This document shows, one piece after another, positions 12,804 to 23,146 of a stretch of 64,000 bases of DNA. The DNA comes from Anadara kagoshimensis. Lineage: Eukaryota; Mollusca; Bivalvia; Arcoida; Arcidae. The notes under the pieces were generated by a model. That model did not search any database and was not told the origin of the DNA. It saw only the letters and a list, made by a program, of their open reading frames with translations. The translations under genes and the position numbers were made by a program. The stretch lies in contig CM037868.1 in assembly GCA_021292105.1 (NCBI GenBank), positions 27,920,139 through 27,984,138 on the forward strand, read 5' to 3'. The stretch's first letter is position 1. Each line of letters begins with the position of its first letter.

Positions 12804-13110
12804 GTACCACTACGGTAGCTCAGTTGGTAGATTACTCGCTCCATATGTGGAGGTCATGGGTTCGAACCCCAACGGGGTGTGACCCAAGACTCGAAAGTGG
12901 ATAGTGATTGTTCTGGCGACAAGCACTTGGCATTACGAAATAAAAGTCACGGTTATTTTGGATGGGAACTTAAAATAAACGAGGTCCCGTGTCATGGTAG
13001 GCGTGGCTCGATAAAGAATTATGGTATATAATGCACCTTCGCCTATAGCTGGCGACATCTCGATATAAGTAAAACTTTTGACTTGGTTGTAAAACACCAT
13101 CACATTACTC
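12804..13110 (+). mobile_element. tRNA-derived SINE, nearly full length
   Basis: The head at 12808-12880 has a pol III A box (tagctcagttggtaga) and B box (ggttcgaaccc), followed by the middle block 'gcgacaagcacttggcatt' (12917-12936). The 3' domain then follows with 'aggcgtggctcgataaag', 'tagctggcgacatctcgata' and 'cttggttgtaaaacaccatc'. The D stem is degenerate (agattac instead of agagcac) and the acceptor strands do not pair, so it is a SINE head and not a functional tRNA. The 3' end runs directly into repeats derived from its own tail. Confidence 0.75.
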
Positions 13111-13370
13111 CCCCAACCCAGAATTGACAATCTCAATGTAAGTGAAACTTGACCAGATTGTAAAAACATCATTACTGACCACTACATCCCAAAACTGACC
13201 GTCCTGCATGGATATAAGTTAAAGAAACTTGACTTTGAAGTAAAACACCATTACCCTACTATCCCACCCCAGAACTGACAATCTTTTGAAATACATTTGA
13301 AATGATTTTGACTGCGGCATAAAACACTATTTCTTTACTTTACTATCCAAAACTGACCTTGTTGATTTAA
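13060..13370 (+). repeat. Minisatellite derived from SINE 3' end
   Basis: About four degenerate units of 60-75 bp, each with the order 'aactgac...ct', 'atataagt(t)gaaa', 'cttgact...gtaaaacacc' and 'attac...actatccca'. The first unit is the 3' end of the SINE that begins at 12804, so the repeat appears to have grown by tandem duplication of the SINE tail. A related array occurs at 22060-22340. Confidence 0.6.
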
Positions 13371-13388
13371 GTGAAAGAATCATAGATT

Positions 13389-13545
13389 TAAGAAATGACA
13401 TTTTTTCATTATCGATGCAAGTATGAATAACAATGGACAGTCGAAATTACATGACGGCAAAGCCGTTCATGTATAATTGGGACTGGCCATTAATATTGTT
13501 ATTCATACTTACATCGATAACGAAAAACAGAATGTCATTTCTTAT
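13389..13545. repeat. Foldback (palindromic) element, about 157 bp
   Basis: The left arm (taagaaatgacat, then attatcgatgcaagtatgaa) is repeated in reverse complement on the right (ttcatacttacatcgataa, then atgtcatttctta). The centre is itself self-complementary (acatgacggcaaagccgttcatgt, at about 13448-13471). It could form a long hairpin. It is probably a foldback-type non-autonomous DNA element; no flanking target duplication was established. Confidence 0.65.
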
Positions 13546-13571
13546 ATTTACAATCTTAATTTCAAAAACTC

Positions 13572-13680
13572 GCAAAATACACAGTGTATTTTGAAATATT
13601 TAAAATATGACTGTATCTCTTGCAAAATACACAGTATTGTGTGTGTATTTTAAAATATTTACAATATGACTGTATCTCTC
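13572..13680. repeat. Short direct duplication (2 copies)
   Basis: Two adjacent copies of a segment of about 50 bp, with gcaaaatacacagt at 13572 and 13621 and aatatgactgtatctct closing each. The flanking DNA to 14326 (about 650 bp) holds no recognised gene. Confidence 0.5.
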
Positions 13681-14323
13681 TTCGATGAAACATGCAGAAG
13701 CTATTGTATTGCAATTGCCTTGAAAGACAATTGGGGTCATGATCCTTGATATGTATCAATTTTCCAGCAATATGACGTCATGCCCCACACAAGGGGTCAC
13801 GTGCCGGTAGTCATGTGAGATACGCCGATTTCGCATGGCTAAAAACCCTACCGCACATGAGCAGATATTGAAGAAATCGCGCCAAGTTACAAAATATTTA
13901 TTATCCATAGAATTTCGCATGCGCCACACTATCTTGCATTACTCCTTGAAATACCATGATCAGAATGTTATTTCTTAATTTTATTCTGCCTTGACAACCC
14001 ATTCGGAAAAATGGCAGCGTCCACATTGATAAACGATAACAAAAATAGTTCTTTCACTGACAGTACGTTTTATTGATATTACACATGTATTTGAAAAAAA
14101 ATTACAATGTACATTGGTTGAAGGTTGAATTTGCTAACATCCCTGATTGAATTGCAACCATTGTGTTAAAAATTTCGTGAAGGGCGTGCGGACGGATATT
14201 ATCGGTGGTAGCACAAGGGCGTGGGAAAGTATCAACCGCCGCAGTATTCGAATGTTGGACGATAGAGCTGGATGGTTCATTATCCCCCGCCAGCAGTGGT
14301 GAGGGGGGATATAGTAATACCGC

Positions 14324-14326
<3 letters not shown>

Positions 14327-14386
<60 letters not shown>

Positions 14387-14392
14387 GGGGGG
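14327..14392. repeat. (GT)27 microsatellite followed by poly-G
   Basis: An uninterrupted GT run (14327-14380) is followed by C and an 11-base G homopolymer (14382-14392). Open frames across it on both strands, reading His-Thr or Val-Cys repeats, are products of the dinucleotide. Confidence 0.97.
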
Positions 14393-14395
14393 TCC

Positions 14396-14940
14396 GTCCC
14401 AATTGGTTTCCGTGCATTTAAAAGAGATCCGTTCATCCGATTGATCTGAAACTTGGTCAGTTGATTTGTTATGGTGATGAGTGGTGTGGGATTGCTCGAC
14501 AGCGCGTAACCGTGCATCCAAGATGGCCGCCGTTACTAATAAACTAGACTTTTTCACCCAATTCATAGCTACGTGCATTTGAAAGAAAACCGTACATTCG
14601 ATTGAGCTGAAACTTGTTCAGTTAATTTATTGTGGTGGTAAGTGGTGTGGAATTGCTTGACAATCGTATTGTATATCCAAGATGGTCGCTGTTACTATAA
14701 ATAGCAAAAACCTATAAATGCGCATTATAGCCTTATTTATGAACCGATTTTGTTGTTTTTGTGTGTGTTTATGAATAATTTTGTTTCCATGCATTTAAAA
14801 GAAAACCAGTCATCCAATTGAGCTGAAACTTGGTCAGTTAATTTATTGTGGTGATGACTGGTATGGGATAGCTCAACAGCCTTATAGCATATCCAAGATG
14901 GCCGCCATTACTATAAATAGCAAAAACCTATGAATGCACA
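14396..14940. repeat. Dispersed repeat, three tandem degenerate copies
   Basis: Three copies of a unit of about 150-165 bp start near 14400, 14572 and 14788. Each carries gcattt(a/g)aaagaaaaccg, then 'gagctgaaacttggtcagtt', 'ttattgtggtgatga' and 'atccaagatggccgccatta'. The last block also occurs, diverged, near 47825 in a second repeat. No coding potential; this looks like a non-coding mobile-element relic. Confidence 0.65.
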
Positions 14941-15142
14941 TTACAGCCTTATTTATGTACCAATTTTGTTGAAATTTTAAACATAGAAAATAGAACTCAT
15001 GTTATTAAAACATATCAAAGGATTTTTCTGTAATGTTTTTATTTTACCTAATATAGTGTATCTATACTTTAGTTTCACTTTGTATTGAATTCACTGATGT
15101 TCACCACTGCGGGGGATAGTGTTCTCTGAACACTTTGTTCGT

Positions 15143-15870
15143 CTAACCTTGCGCAGTTAGAGGCAGAGCATTGCTCGTGGATTGTTTCTGCTCCGTAGAT
15201 AAATCTCTGGAATAGCTCCTAACAGAAGCTTCATTCCTGTGAGAGGAAAAATTGATTTGTCTGGTTTCAAAACCGAGATCACTTAGGGATTGTATGGCAG
15301 TGGCACGTAAACAATGTGCAATGTAACGTTTGTCACAACGAGCCAGTTTACAAATATCTGGAAGGAAATTTCTGAATGAAAATTTCCCCAACGGTTTGTT
15401 GCTGTACCGGATTTCACAAGAAGGGGACGTGAGGGCATCTTTGACACATTGATTGAACAAGTTCTGTGCGTTTCCATCAGTTTTGCTGATAAAAAACTTC
15501 AACATGTTTACCGGACAGGAAGGAGTATTCGTGGCGTACATAAGCTTGTCAGAAAAATCAACATTTTTAGAAATACCACCCTGATTGTTTTTCTGCTGAG
15601 TTTTATGCGTGAGACATACATATTCATTGCCATTTTTAGAAGGAGTTTTTGTTTAACTTGTGATGAAATTCCAAAACTCTACTAATAAAATGAATAGATA
15701 AGTTATACCACACACATAATCGAATAGATAAGTTATACCACACACATAATCGGAGTTTAATTGGGGTTTGACAGGCTGCTTGCAGGAAGGCGGAAATCTT
15801 TTGAAGGTCAGGCTTTGTAATAATTTCTGTGCTGGTTATGGACACATTTACCTGTTGCAGTTCTTTGTTT
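15143..15870 (-). pseudogene. Crypton/DUF3504-type tyrosine recombinase remnant
   Basis: Minus-strand remnant of a tyrosine-recombinase domain, the DNA-cutting enzyme of Crypton DNA transposons. From high to low coordinates: TKPDLQKISAFLQAACQTP, VWYNLSIHFISRVLEF (frame 15845-15636), then in a second frame from 15652 GNEYVCLTHKTQQKNNQGG, YATNTPSCPVNMLKFF, KRYIAHCLRATAIQSL and INFSSHRNEASVRSYSR, ending at 15143. The expected catalytic residues are all visible: the first Arg (HFISR), H-x-x-R (HCLR), His (SSHRN) and the nucleophilic Tyr (RSY). The copy is broken by an in-frame TAA at about 15653, a frame change, and a 30-bp tandem duplication at 15691-15750 that repeats RLCVWYNLSI. A possible N-terminal extension up to 16176 is too unclear to include. 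Confidence 0.7.
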
Positions 15871-16261
15871 TAACAATCCGTTTAATTAACTATTTGCACT
15901 TTTAAATGCCCTGTCGCCAACAATGTCCACACGTCTTCCAATATTCAAATGTTTATCAAAGAATTTTATGGTAATCTATATCATTCTCAGTAGCACTGTC
16001 TGGAGATTACTGTGTTTTGTTCTCACAATAAAATTTGCCCAGTTTATCACGCCCACCTCTTTCATGTTCGGTTCGCTTCCAAATCTCTCTCTATGCCAGT
16101 CTGTAAATAAACGAAATGTTGAAAAAGCTTGCAAATTCAAATTGTAAATATCAGGTATTTTCATGATTTTTTTCAATGCCTACGTTTTACAATATTGCCA
16201 TTTATTATTTTTTTTAAATTTATCAACAAATTTGTTCGAGTTGTTGCCCTTTGTACGGCAT

Positions 16262-17385
16262 TATTTTAAGTTGTAGTTCATTTCGTTCCTGTGCCGCTGT
16301 ATTTATTTTATAATTTGTGGCTGTAGTTCATTTTGCTCCTGTGTCGCTGTATTTATTTTATAATTTGTGGCTGTAGTTCATTTGGCTCCTGTGTCGCTGT
16401 ATTTATTTTATAATTTGAGACTGTAGTTCATTTTGCTCCTGTGTCGCTGTATTTATTTTATAATTTGTGGCTGTAGTTAATTTTGCTCCTGTGTCGCTGT
16501 ATTTATTTTATAATTTGTGGCTGTAGTTAATTTTGCTCCTGTGTCGCTGTATTTATTTTATAATTTGTGGCTGTAGTTAATTTTGCTCCTGTGTCGCTGT
16601 ATTTATTTTATAATTTGTGGCTGTAGTATATTTGGCTCCTGTGTCGCTGTATTTATTTTATAATTTGAGGCTGTAGTTCATTTCGTTCCTGTGTCGCTGT
16701 ATTTATTTTATAATTTGAGGCTGTAGTTCATTTCGTTATTGTGTCGCTGTATTTATTTTACAATTTGAGGCTGTAGTTCATTTCGCTCCTGTGTCGCTGT
16801 ATTTATTTTATAATTTGTGGCTGTAGTTCATTTCGCTCCTGTGTCGCTGTGTTTATTTTATAATTTGTGGCTTTAGTTCATTCCGTTCCTGTGTCGCTGT
16901 ATTTAATTTATAATTTGTGGCTGTAGTTCATTTCGCTCCTTTGTCGCTGTGTTTATTTTATAATCTGAGGCTATAGTTCATTTCGTTCCTGTGTCGCTGT
17001 ATTTATTTTATAATTTGAGGCTGTAGTTCATTTCGTTATTGTGTCGCTGTATTTATTTTATAATTTTAGGCTGTAGTTCATTTCGTTCCTGTGTCGCTGT
17101 ATTTATTTTATAATTTTAGGCTGTAGTTCATTTCGCTCCTGTGTCGCTGTGTTTATTTTATAATTTGTGGCTGTAGTTCATTTCGCTCCTGTGTCGCTGT
17201 ATTTATTTTATAATTTGTAGCTGTAGTTCATTTCGCTCCTGTGTCGCTGTATTTAGTTTATAATTTGTGGCTGTAGTTCATTTCGTTCCTGTGTCGCTGT
17301 ATTTATTTTATAATTTGTGGCTGTAGTTCATTTCGCTCCTGTGTCGCTGTATTTATTTTTACTTATAATTTGTGGCTGTAGTTAG
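16262..17385. repeat. 50-bp satellite array, left block (about 22 copies)
   Basis: Very regular 50-bp period: gtagttcatttcgctcctgt, gtcgctgtatttattttata, then atttgtggct. Monomers differ mainly by single substitutions (tcgctcc/tcgttcc; gtggct/gaggct). It contains no open frame of note because the period is not a multiple of three. Confidence 0.97.
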
Positions 17386-17769
17386 TTTAAACAGTATTTA
17401 TTTGATAAATTTAAATACAATAGATATAACATTATAAATGATTAATTAATAGGATTCTGGAACTAGAGAATATCTCTAATATTAACCAGTCTCCTTAAAC
17501 AACTTAAACGTCTAATAAAGGTGTATAATTAATTACATAATAATAGTAGTAGTAAAAATATGGTAATAATATAATAATAATATAATAATAATGATAATAA
17601 TAGGAAATTGTGGTAGAATAATAATAATTACAATAATAATAAAAAATTGTGAATAATAATTATAATAAAATTGTGAATAATAATAATAATAATAATAATA
17701 AATATCGGTGGAATGATTATGATTATAATATTACTAATAGTATAAAAAAATTAAATTGTTATATAATAA

Positions 17770-17819
<50 letters not shown>

Positions 17820-18049
17820 AAATACAAAGTGTGTACATGTGCAAAAAATAGATGCATGGGTGTATTCATATATCATTGAAAAATTCATAAAAATGAAATT
17901 AATTAAATACATTTGGTGTGTAACAAGTAATTAATATGATAATAATATGATTGACAATGGTAATAATAATAAAGCCATGATGTGTTGAATATTCATAATA
18001 CAATACTTTTTACTGTTCTTCATTAGCTCAAAACATGCAGCCTGTACTA

Positions 18050-18082
<33 letters not shown>

Positions 18083-18189
18083 TGATTGACAATGGTAATA
18101 ATAATAAAGCCATGATATATTAAATATCCATAATACAAGCTACATACTTCGAACCAATGAGAAACAGTAAATAGTGTTAAGTAAAACGT
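17386..18189. other. AT-rich block interrupting the 50-bp array
   Basis: About 800 bp of DNA unrelated to the flanking monomers. It is rich in AAT/ATA trinucleotide runs, including a long run at about 17768-17817. It contains an internal direct duplication of about 60 bp (aataatatgattgacaatgg, near 17941 and 18079). Array monomers end on its left and resume on its right, so it is either an insertion into the array or a segment captured between two array expansions. No gene seen. Confidence 0.75.
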
Positions 18190-20314
18190 TTATTATTTGT
18201 GGCTGTAGTTCATTTCGTTCCTGTGTCGCTGTATTTATTTTATAATTTGTGGCTGTAGTTCATTTCGTTCCTGTGTCGCTGTGTTTATTTTATAATTTGT
18301 GGCTTTAGTTCATTTCGCTCCTGTGTCGCTGTATTTATTTTATAATTTGTGGCTGTAGTTCATTTCGTTCCTGTGTCGCTGTATTTATTTTATAATTTGA
18401 GGCTGTAGTTCATTTTGCTCCTGTGTCGTTGTATTTATTTTATAATTTTTGGCTGTAGTTCATTTTGCTCCTGTGTCGCTGTATTTATTTTATTATTTGT
18501 GGCTGTAGTTCATTTCGCTCCTGTGTCGCTGTATTTATTTTATAATTTGTGGCTGTAGTTCATTTCGCTCCTGTGTCGCTGTATATATTTTATAATTTGA
18601 GGCTGTAGTTCATTTCGCTCCTGTGTCGCTGTATTTATTTTATAATTTGAGGCTGTAGTTCATTTCATTCCTGTGTCGCTGTATATATTTTATAATTTGA
18701 GGCTGTAGTTCATTTCGCTCCTGTGTCGCTGTATTTATTTAATAATTTGAGGCTGTAGTTCATTTCGTTCCTGTGTCGCTGTATATATTTTATAATTTGA
18801 GGCTGTAGTTCATTTCGCTCCTGTGTCGCTGTATTTATTTTATAATTTGTGGCTGTAGTTCATTTCGCTCCTGTGTCGCTGTATTTATTTTATAATTTGT
18901 GGTTGTAGTTCATTTCGCTCCTGTGTCGCTGTATTTATTTTATAATTTGTGGCTGTAGTTCATTTCGCTCCTGTGTCGCTGTATTTATTTTATAATTTGT
19001 GGCTGTAGTTCATTTCGCTCCTGTGTCGCTGTATTTATTTTATAATTTGTAGCTGTAGTTCATTTCGTTCCTGTGTCGCTGTATTTATTTTATAATTTGT
19101 GTTTGTAGTTCATTTCGTTCCTGTGTCGCTGTATTTATTTTATAATTTGTGTTTGTAGTTCATTTCGTTCCTGTGTCGCTGTATTTATTTTATAATTTGT
19201 GGCTGTAGTTCATTTCGCTCCTGTGTCGCTGTATTTATTTTATAATTTGTGGTTGTAGTTCATTTCGTTCCTGTGTCGCTGTATTTATTTTATAATTTGT
19301 AGCTGTAGTTCATTTCGCTCCTGTTGCAGTGTTTATTTTATAATTTGTAGCTGTAGTTCATTTCGCTCCTGTGTCGCTGTATTTATTTTATAATTTGTGG
19401 TTGTAGTTCATTTCGTTCCTGTGTCGCTGTATTTATTTTAAATTTGTGTTTGTAGTTCATTTCGTTCCTGTGTCGCTGTATTTATTTTATAATTTGTGGC
19501 TGTAGTTCATTTCGCTCCTGTGTCGCTGTATTTATTTTATAATTTGTGGTTGTAGTTCATTTCGTTCCTGTGTCGCTGTATTTATTTTAAAATTTGTGTT
19601 TGTAGTTCATTTCGTTCCTGTGTCGCTGTATTTATTTTATAATTTGTGGCTGTAGTTCATTTCGCACCTGTGTCGCTGTATTTATTTAATAATTTGTGGC
19701 TGTAGTTCATTTCGCTCTCCTGTGTCGCTGTAGTTATTTTATAATTTGTGTTTGTAGTTCATTTCGTTCCTGTGTCGCTGTATTTATTTTATAATTTGTG
19801 GCTGTAGTTCATTTCGCTCCTGTGTCGCTGTATTTATTTTATAATTTGTGGCTGTAGTTCATTTTGCTCCTGTGTCGCTGTATTTATTTTATAATTTGTG
19901 GTTGTAGTTCATTTCGTTCCTGTGTCGCTGTATTTATTTTATAATTTGTAGCTGTAGTTCATTTCGCTCCTGTGTTGCTGTATTTATTTTATAATTTGAG
20001 TTGTAGTTCATTTCGTTCCTGTGTCGCTGTATTTATTTTATAATTTGTAGCTGTAGTTCATTTCGTTCCTGTGTCGCTGTATTTATTTATAATTTGTGGC
20101 TGTAGTTCATTTCGCTCCTGTGTCGCTGTATTTATTTTATAATTTGAGGTTGTAGTTCATTTCGTTCCTGTGTCGCTGTATTTATTTTATAATTTGAGGC
20201 TGTAGTTCATTTCGTTCCTGTGTCGCTGTATTTATTTTATAATTTGTAGCTGTAGTTCATTTCGCTCCTGTGTGCAGTGTTTATTTTATAATTTGTGGCT
20301 GTAGTTCATTTTGC
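18190..20314. repeat. 50-bp satellite array, right block (about 42 copies)
   Basis: Same monomer and phase pattern as the block at 16262-17385. A few shortened monomers occur (near 19324, 19436, 19996, 20083 and 20272). It ends abruptly at ttgctgcagc. Confidence 0.97.
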
Positions 20315-20502
20315 TGCAGCTTTTTTTGTAATTTGTTTGGACCCTATTTGAATCTATATCTATTTATTTTCGGAAAAATATATATATATATCAATTACCT
20401 TGTAGAATTTTCATTCCCCCCTTATTGTTGCGTTTTGTCGCCTTGCTCTGGTTCATCGATTCATAATTCTTTAAACCTTCTAAATCTTTTCGCTGTTTTG
20501 GT

Positions 20503-20703
20503 TTATTTGCTGATCTGGACTAGGATGCCTGGTGGTGGAAGATCTGGATCATCAGACAAACCAATTGAACTCCAGAAATCTGCATAATCTGGCAGCGTGG
20601 AAATTGAAGCTTCTATCAGATGGTCAAATTCAGGATTGAAATTGAGCAATTCCAAAAATTCTTCGTCATTCATGACAAGATTGAAATTTCCGTGTGCTTC
20701 CAT
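20503..20703 (-). CDS. Possible small acidic ORF, 66 aa
   Basis: An ATG-initiated minus-strand frame begins MEAHGNFNLVMNDEEFLELL and continues NFNPEFDHLIEASIS and DDPDLPPP before a stop. Its balanced composition (Asp/Glu with aromatic residues, rather like an acidic activation segment) differs from the AT-rich low-complexity DNA around it. I do not recognise a family. No clear splice donor follows and no second exon was found. It may be a first exon, a transposon fragment or chance. Confidence 0.25.
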   Translation of the reverse strand: MEAHGNFNLVMNDEEFLELLNFNPEFDHLIEASISTLPDYADFWSSIGLSDDPDLPPPGILVQISK

Positions 20704-21081
20704 TAAGAACAGCTAGGATTCGATCACACAGACGATAAAAAAGTTTTAACTTAGATTATTTATTTTTATTTTACATTTGTTTAAAATTTTTAAATTTTGA
20801 TTAAATTGTTAAAGTAAAGAGTTTTTAATTATTTATTTATTTATTTTGTTTATTTCGTCTTCACGAACTCGCCCGATTGTCACCGTAAAAAGCTAAAAAT
20901 AGAACGGAATGTCAGAAGGTACTTTCCAGAATCTATATTTGTGACTGTAGTGTATTCATACGCGGTGATTTGCCGTAACAAGTAAATGACATATTTACAT
21001 GATGACGTCAATAATTATCTATAACACTATAACATACTCAACATGTGTTATAGAAGGAGAAACAATGACAATTGTAAATAT
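20704..21081. other. AT-rich spacer
   Basis: Low-complexity TTTA-rich DNA (20750-20850) followed by unremarkable sequence up to the MITE. No gene seen. Confidence 0.4.
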
Positions 21082-22043
21082 TATAGTCCGATCACATTTT
21101 CAGTGATGAAAAAACATGTTTTGAATGGGTGGTGTGATTCAAACTTAGATATCTTACTTGATATAACTTCAATAGACTTGAAATTTTACACGTGTTATTA
21201 GAACATATTTTTTCATATTTTGAATATTTTTTGCTGATATTCTCAGCTTTTTTCAATTTTTTGCTTTTAATTTATATGAATAAATTTAAATAAACTTTTT
21301 CGATAAAAGTTTGTTGAGAAATTAATACTTGTTCGTTTGCAGTCTTGTTTTAAAGATAAGTATTTAAAAATACTATTTTTCTATCTTCATGCTTAAATTA
21401 TTAATATTCACTGTAATTTTTGAGTTTTCGGGAGTCAAAATTTAGCAATTAATTGAAAGGTAGCTGTTGTCCCTCTCATATGTTGATATGGCATATTCGA
21501 CAGTTTCATTCATATAATTCATATACGTTATTCATAATTGGGTTCTGATTGGCTAATACCTATTCACGCCATACGGGTTTATACAGGTGTTTCTATTTCT
21601 AACCAGTATACGTCTCGGGCTAACCCATTGCATTTTTTATGAATGGACAACAGGTAAAACAGCACAGACATCAAAATAATGAATGATATTCATTTATTAC
21701 ACATGTTTGACCTAGAACGACGCAATGTTTTAATTTAATGTTTTGAAACTGCAAAACCTTCAAGTTCATCTAACTAAGCCACGTTTTTATCTCAAAAGAT
21801 AAAGTTATTGGCGATAATGCATTTTACTACGTGATACGCATTATCTGAATTCAGATGCGCGTCGGATAAAAACTGGTTTTATTTGATTTTTAGACTTAAT
21901 ATAAGGAATTTGATCAAACTATTTAAACATATGTCATAAAAATAACAGATCTACATATGGCATTAATAAAATTTGAGGTAAGTAATCCACGATCTTTTTA
22001 AGGCCACATCGGTATTCATCACTGAATAAGTGATCGGACTATA
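21082..22043. mobile_element. Non-autonomous DNA transposon (MITE), 962 bp
   Basis: The terminal inverted repeats are 29 bp with two mismatches: 21082-21110 begins TATAGTCCGATCAC and 22015-22043 ends GTGATCGGACTATA, and both arms include the block TTCAGTGATGAA or its complement. There is no open frame that could encode a transposase. The outermost TATA/TA makes a TA target duplication possible (Tc1/mariner-like), but the superfamily is not settled. A run of TA follows the right end. Confidence 0.8.
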
Positions 22044-22059
22044 GGCATATATATATATA

Positions 22060-22340
22060 TATACATGTACCACCATCACTCCACTCCATCATCCCCTAAC
22101 TGATCTTGACTACTGGAGTAAAACAACATTACTCCACTATACTATCCCAGAACTGACCGTCTTGATATAATTGAAAGAATCCTGGTTTAGGTGTAAAACA
22201 CCATTACCCCACTGCATCATTAAGAGCTGACTGTCCAGATATAAATGAGAAAAAAATGACTATTTAATTATTTTCTGTGGAAACACCATTACTCCACTAA
22301 ACTATCCCAGAACTGACTGCCTCGCAATAATAAAAAAATA
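22060..22340 (+). repeat. Second SINE-tail-derived minisatellite
   Basis: About four degenerate units of 60-70 bp share the blocks 'gtaaaacaccattactccac', 'actatcccagaactgac(c/t)g' and 'tgatataa(t)tgaaa'. They are clearly related to the array at 13060-13370 and to the 3' end of the SINE at 12804. It sits directly after the MITE. Confidence 0.6.
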
Positions 22341-22447
22341 CTTTTAAATTGAAGTATCAGATGTCATGTAGGAGTTTTTCTTTTGGCTTTAGTGAACGTG
22401 TGTAAAATTTGAGATAAAAAAAGAAAAAAAGGGGCAGATAAACACAC

Positions 22448-23146
22448 TATGACATTATTGTGCTCCCATCTATGTCATGGCACCTAATCATATTAATGGT
22501 AGATATACAATGTGACATCATAGTACAAACACTCTATGACATGATACCTAATGACAGGGGACTGATATACATATTTTTCATGACAGAACTCCATTCTATG
22601 ACATGATACCTGCTTGTAGGTGACAGATTGACACTATGTGACCATAGCACTCCCATCACTGATATGATACCTGCTGGTAGATAACAGACTGATACTATGG
22701 TATGATACCTGCTAGTTAATGGCAGATAGATACTATGACCTCATAGCACTGCCTCGTATGACATGATACCTACTATTAGATGAAGATTGACACTATGGCA
22801 TCATAGCACTCTACTCTATAACATGATAACTGCTGGTAGATGACAGATGGACACTATGGCATCATAGCACTCCACTCTATGACATGATAACTGCTGGTAG
22901 ATGACAGATGGACACTATGGCATTTTAGCATTCCCCTTTATGACATGATAACTGCTGGTAGATGACAGATGGACACTATGGCATTTTAGCATTCCCCTTT
23001 ATGACATGATACCTACTATTAGATGAAGATTGGTACTATGACATCATAAGACTCTCCGCTATGACATGATATCTGCTGGTAGATGAGAGATGAATACTTT
23101 GACACCATGGCACTCCCCTCTATGACATGATACCTACTTGTAGATC
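22448..23146. repeat. 61-bp minisatellite array (about 11 copies)
   Basis: Tandem units of about 61 bp with the blocks tatgacatgata(a/c)ctgctgg, tagatgacagatggacacta, and tggcatcatagcactcc. The leftmost units are more diverged; those at 22790-22990 are nearly identical. Confidence 0.9.

Noticed and set aside
12808-12880. Functional tRNA gene
   Set aside because: A and B boxes are present, but the D stem and acceptor stem do not pair, and SINE body sequence follows directly. Annotated as a SINE head.
14102-14578. Frames containing poly-His-Thr or poly-Val-Cys
   Set aside because: Translation of the GT microsatellite in different frames.
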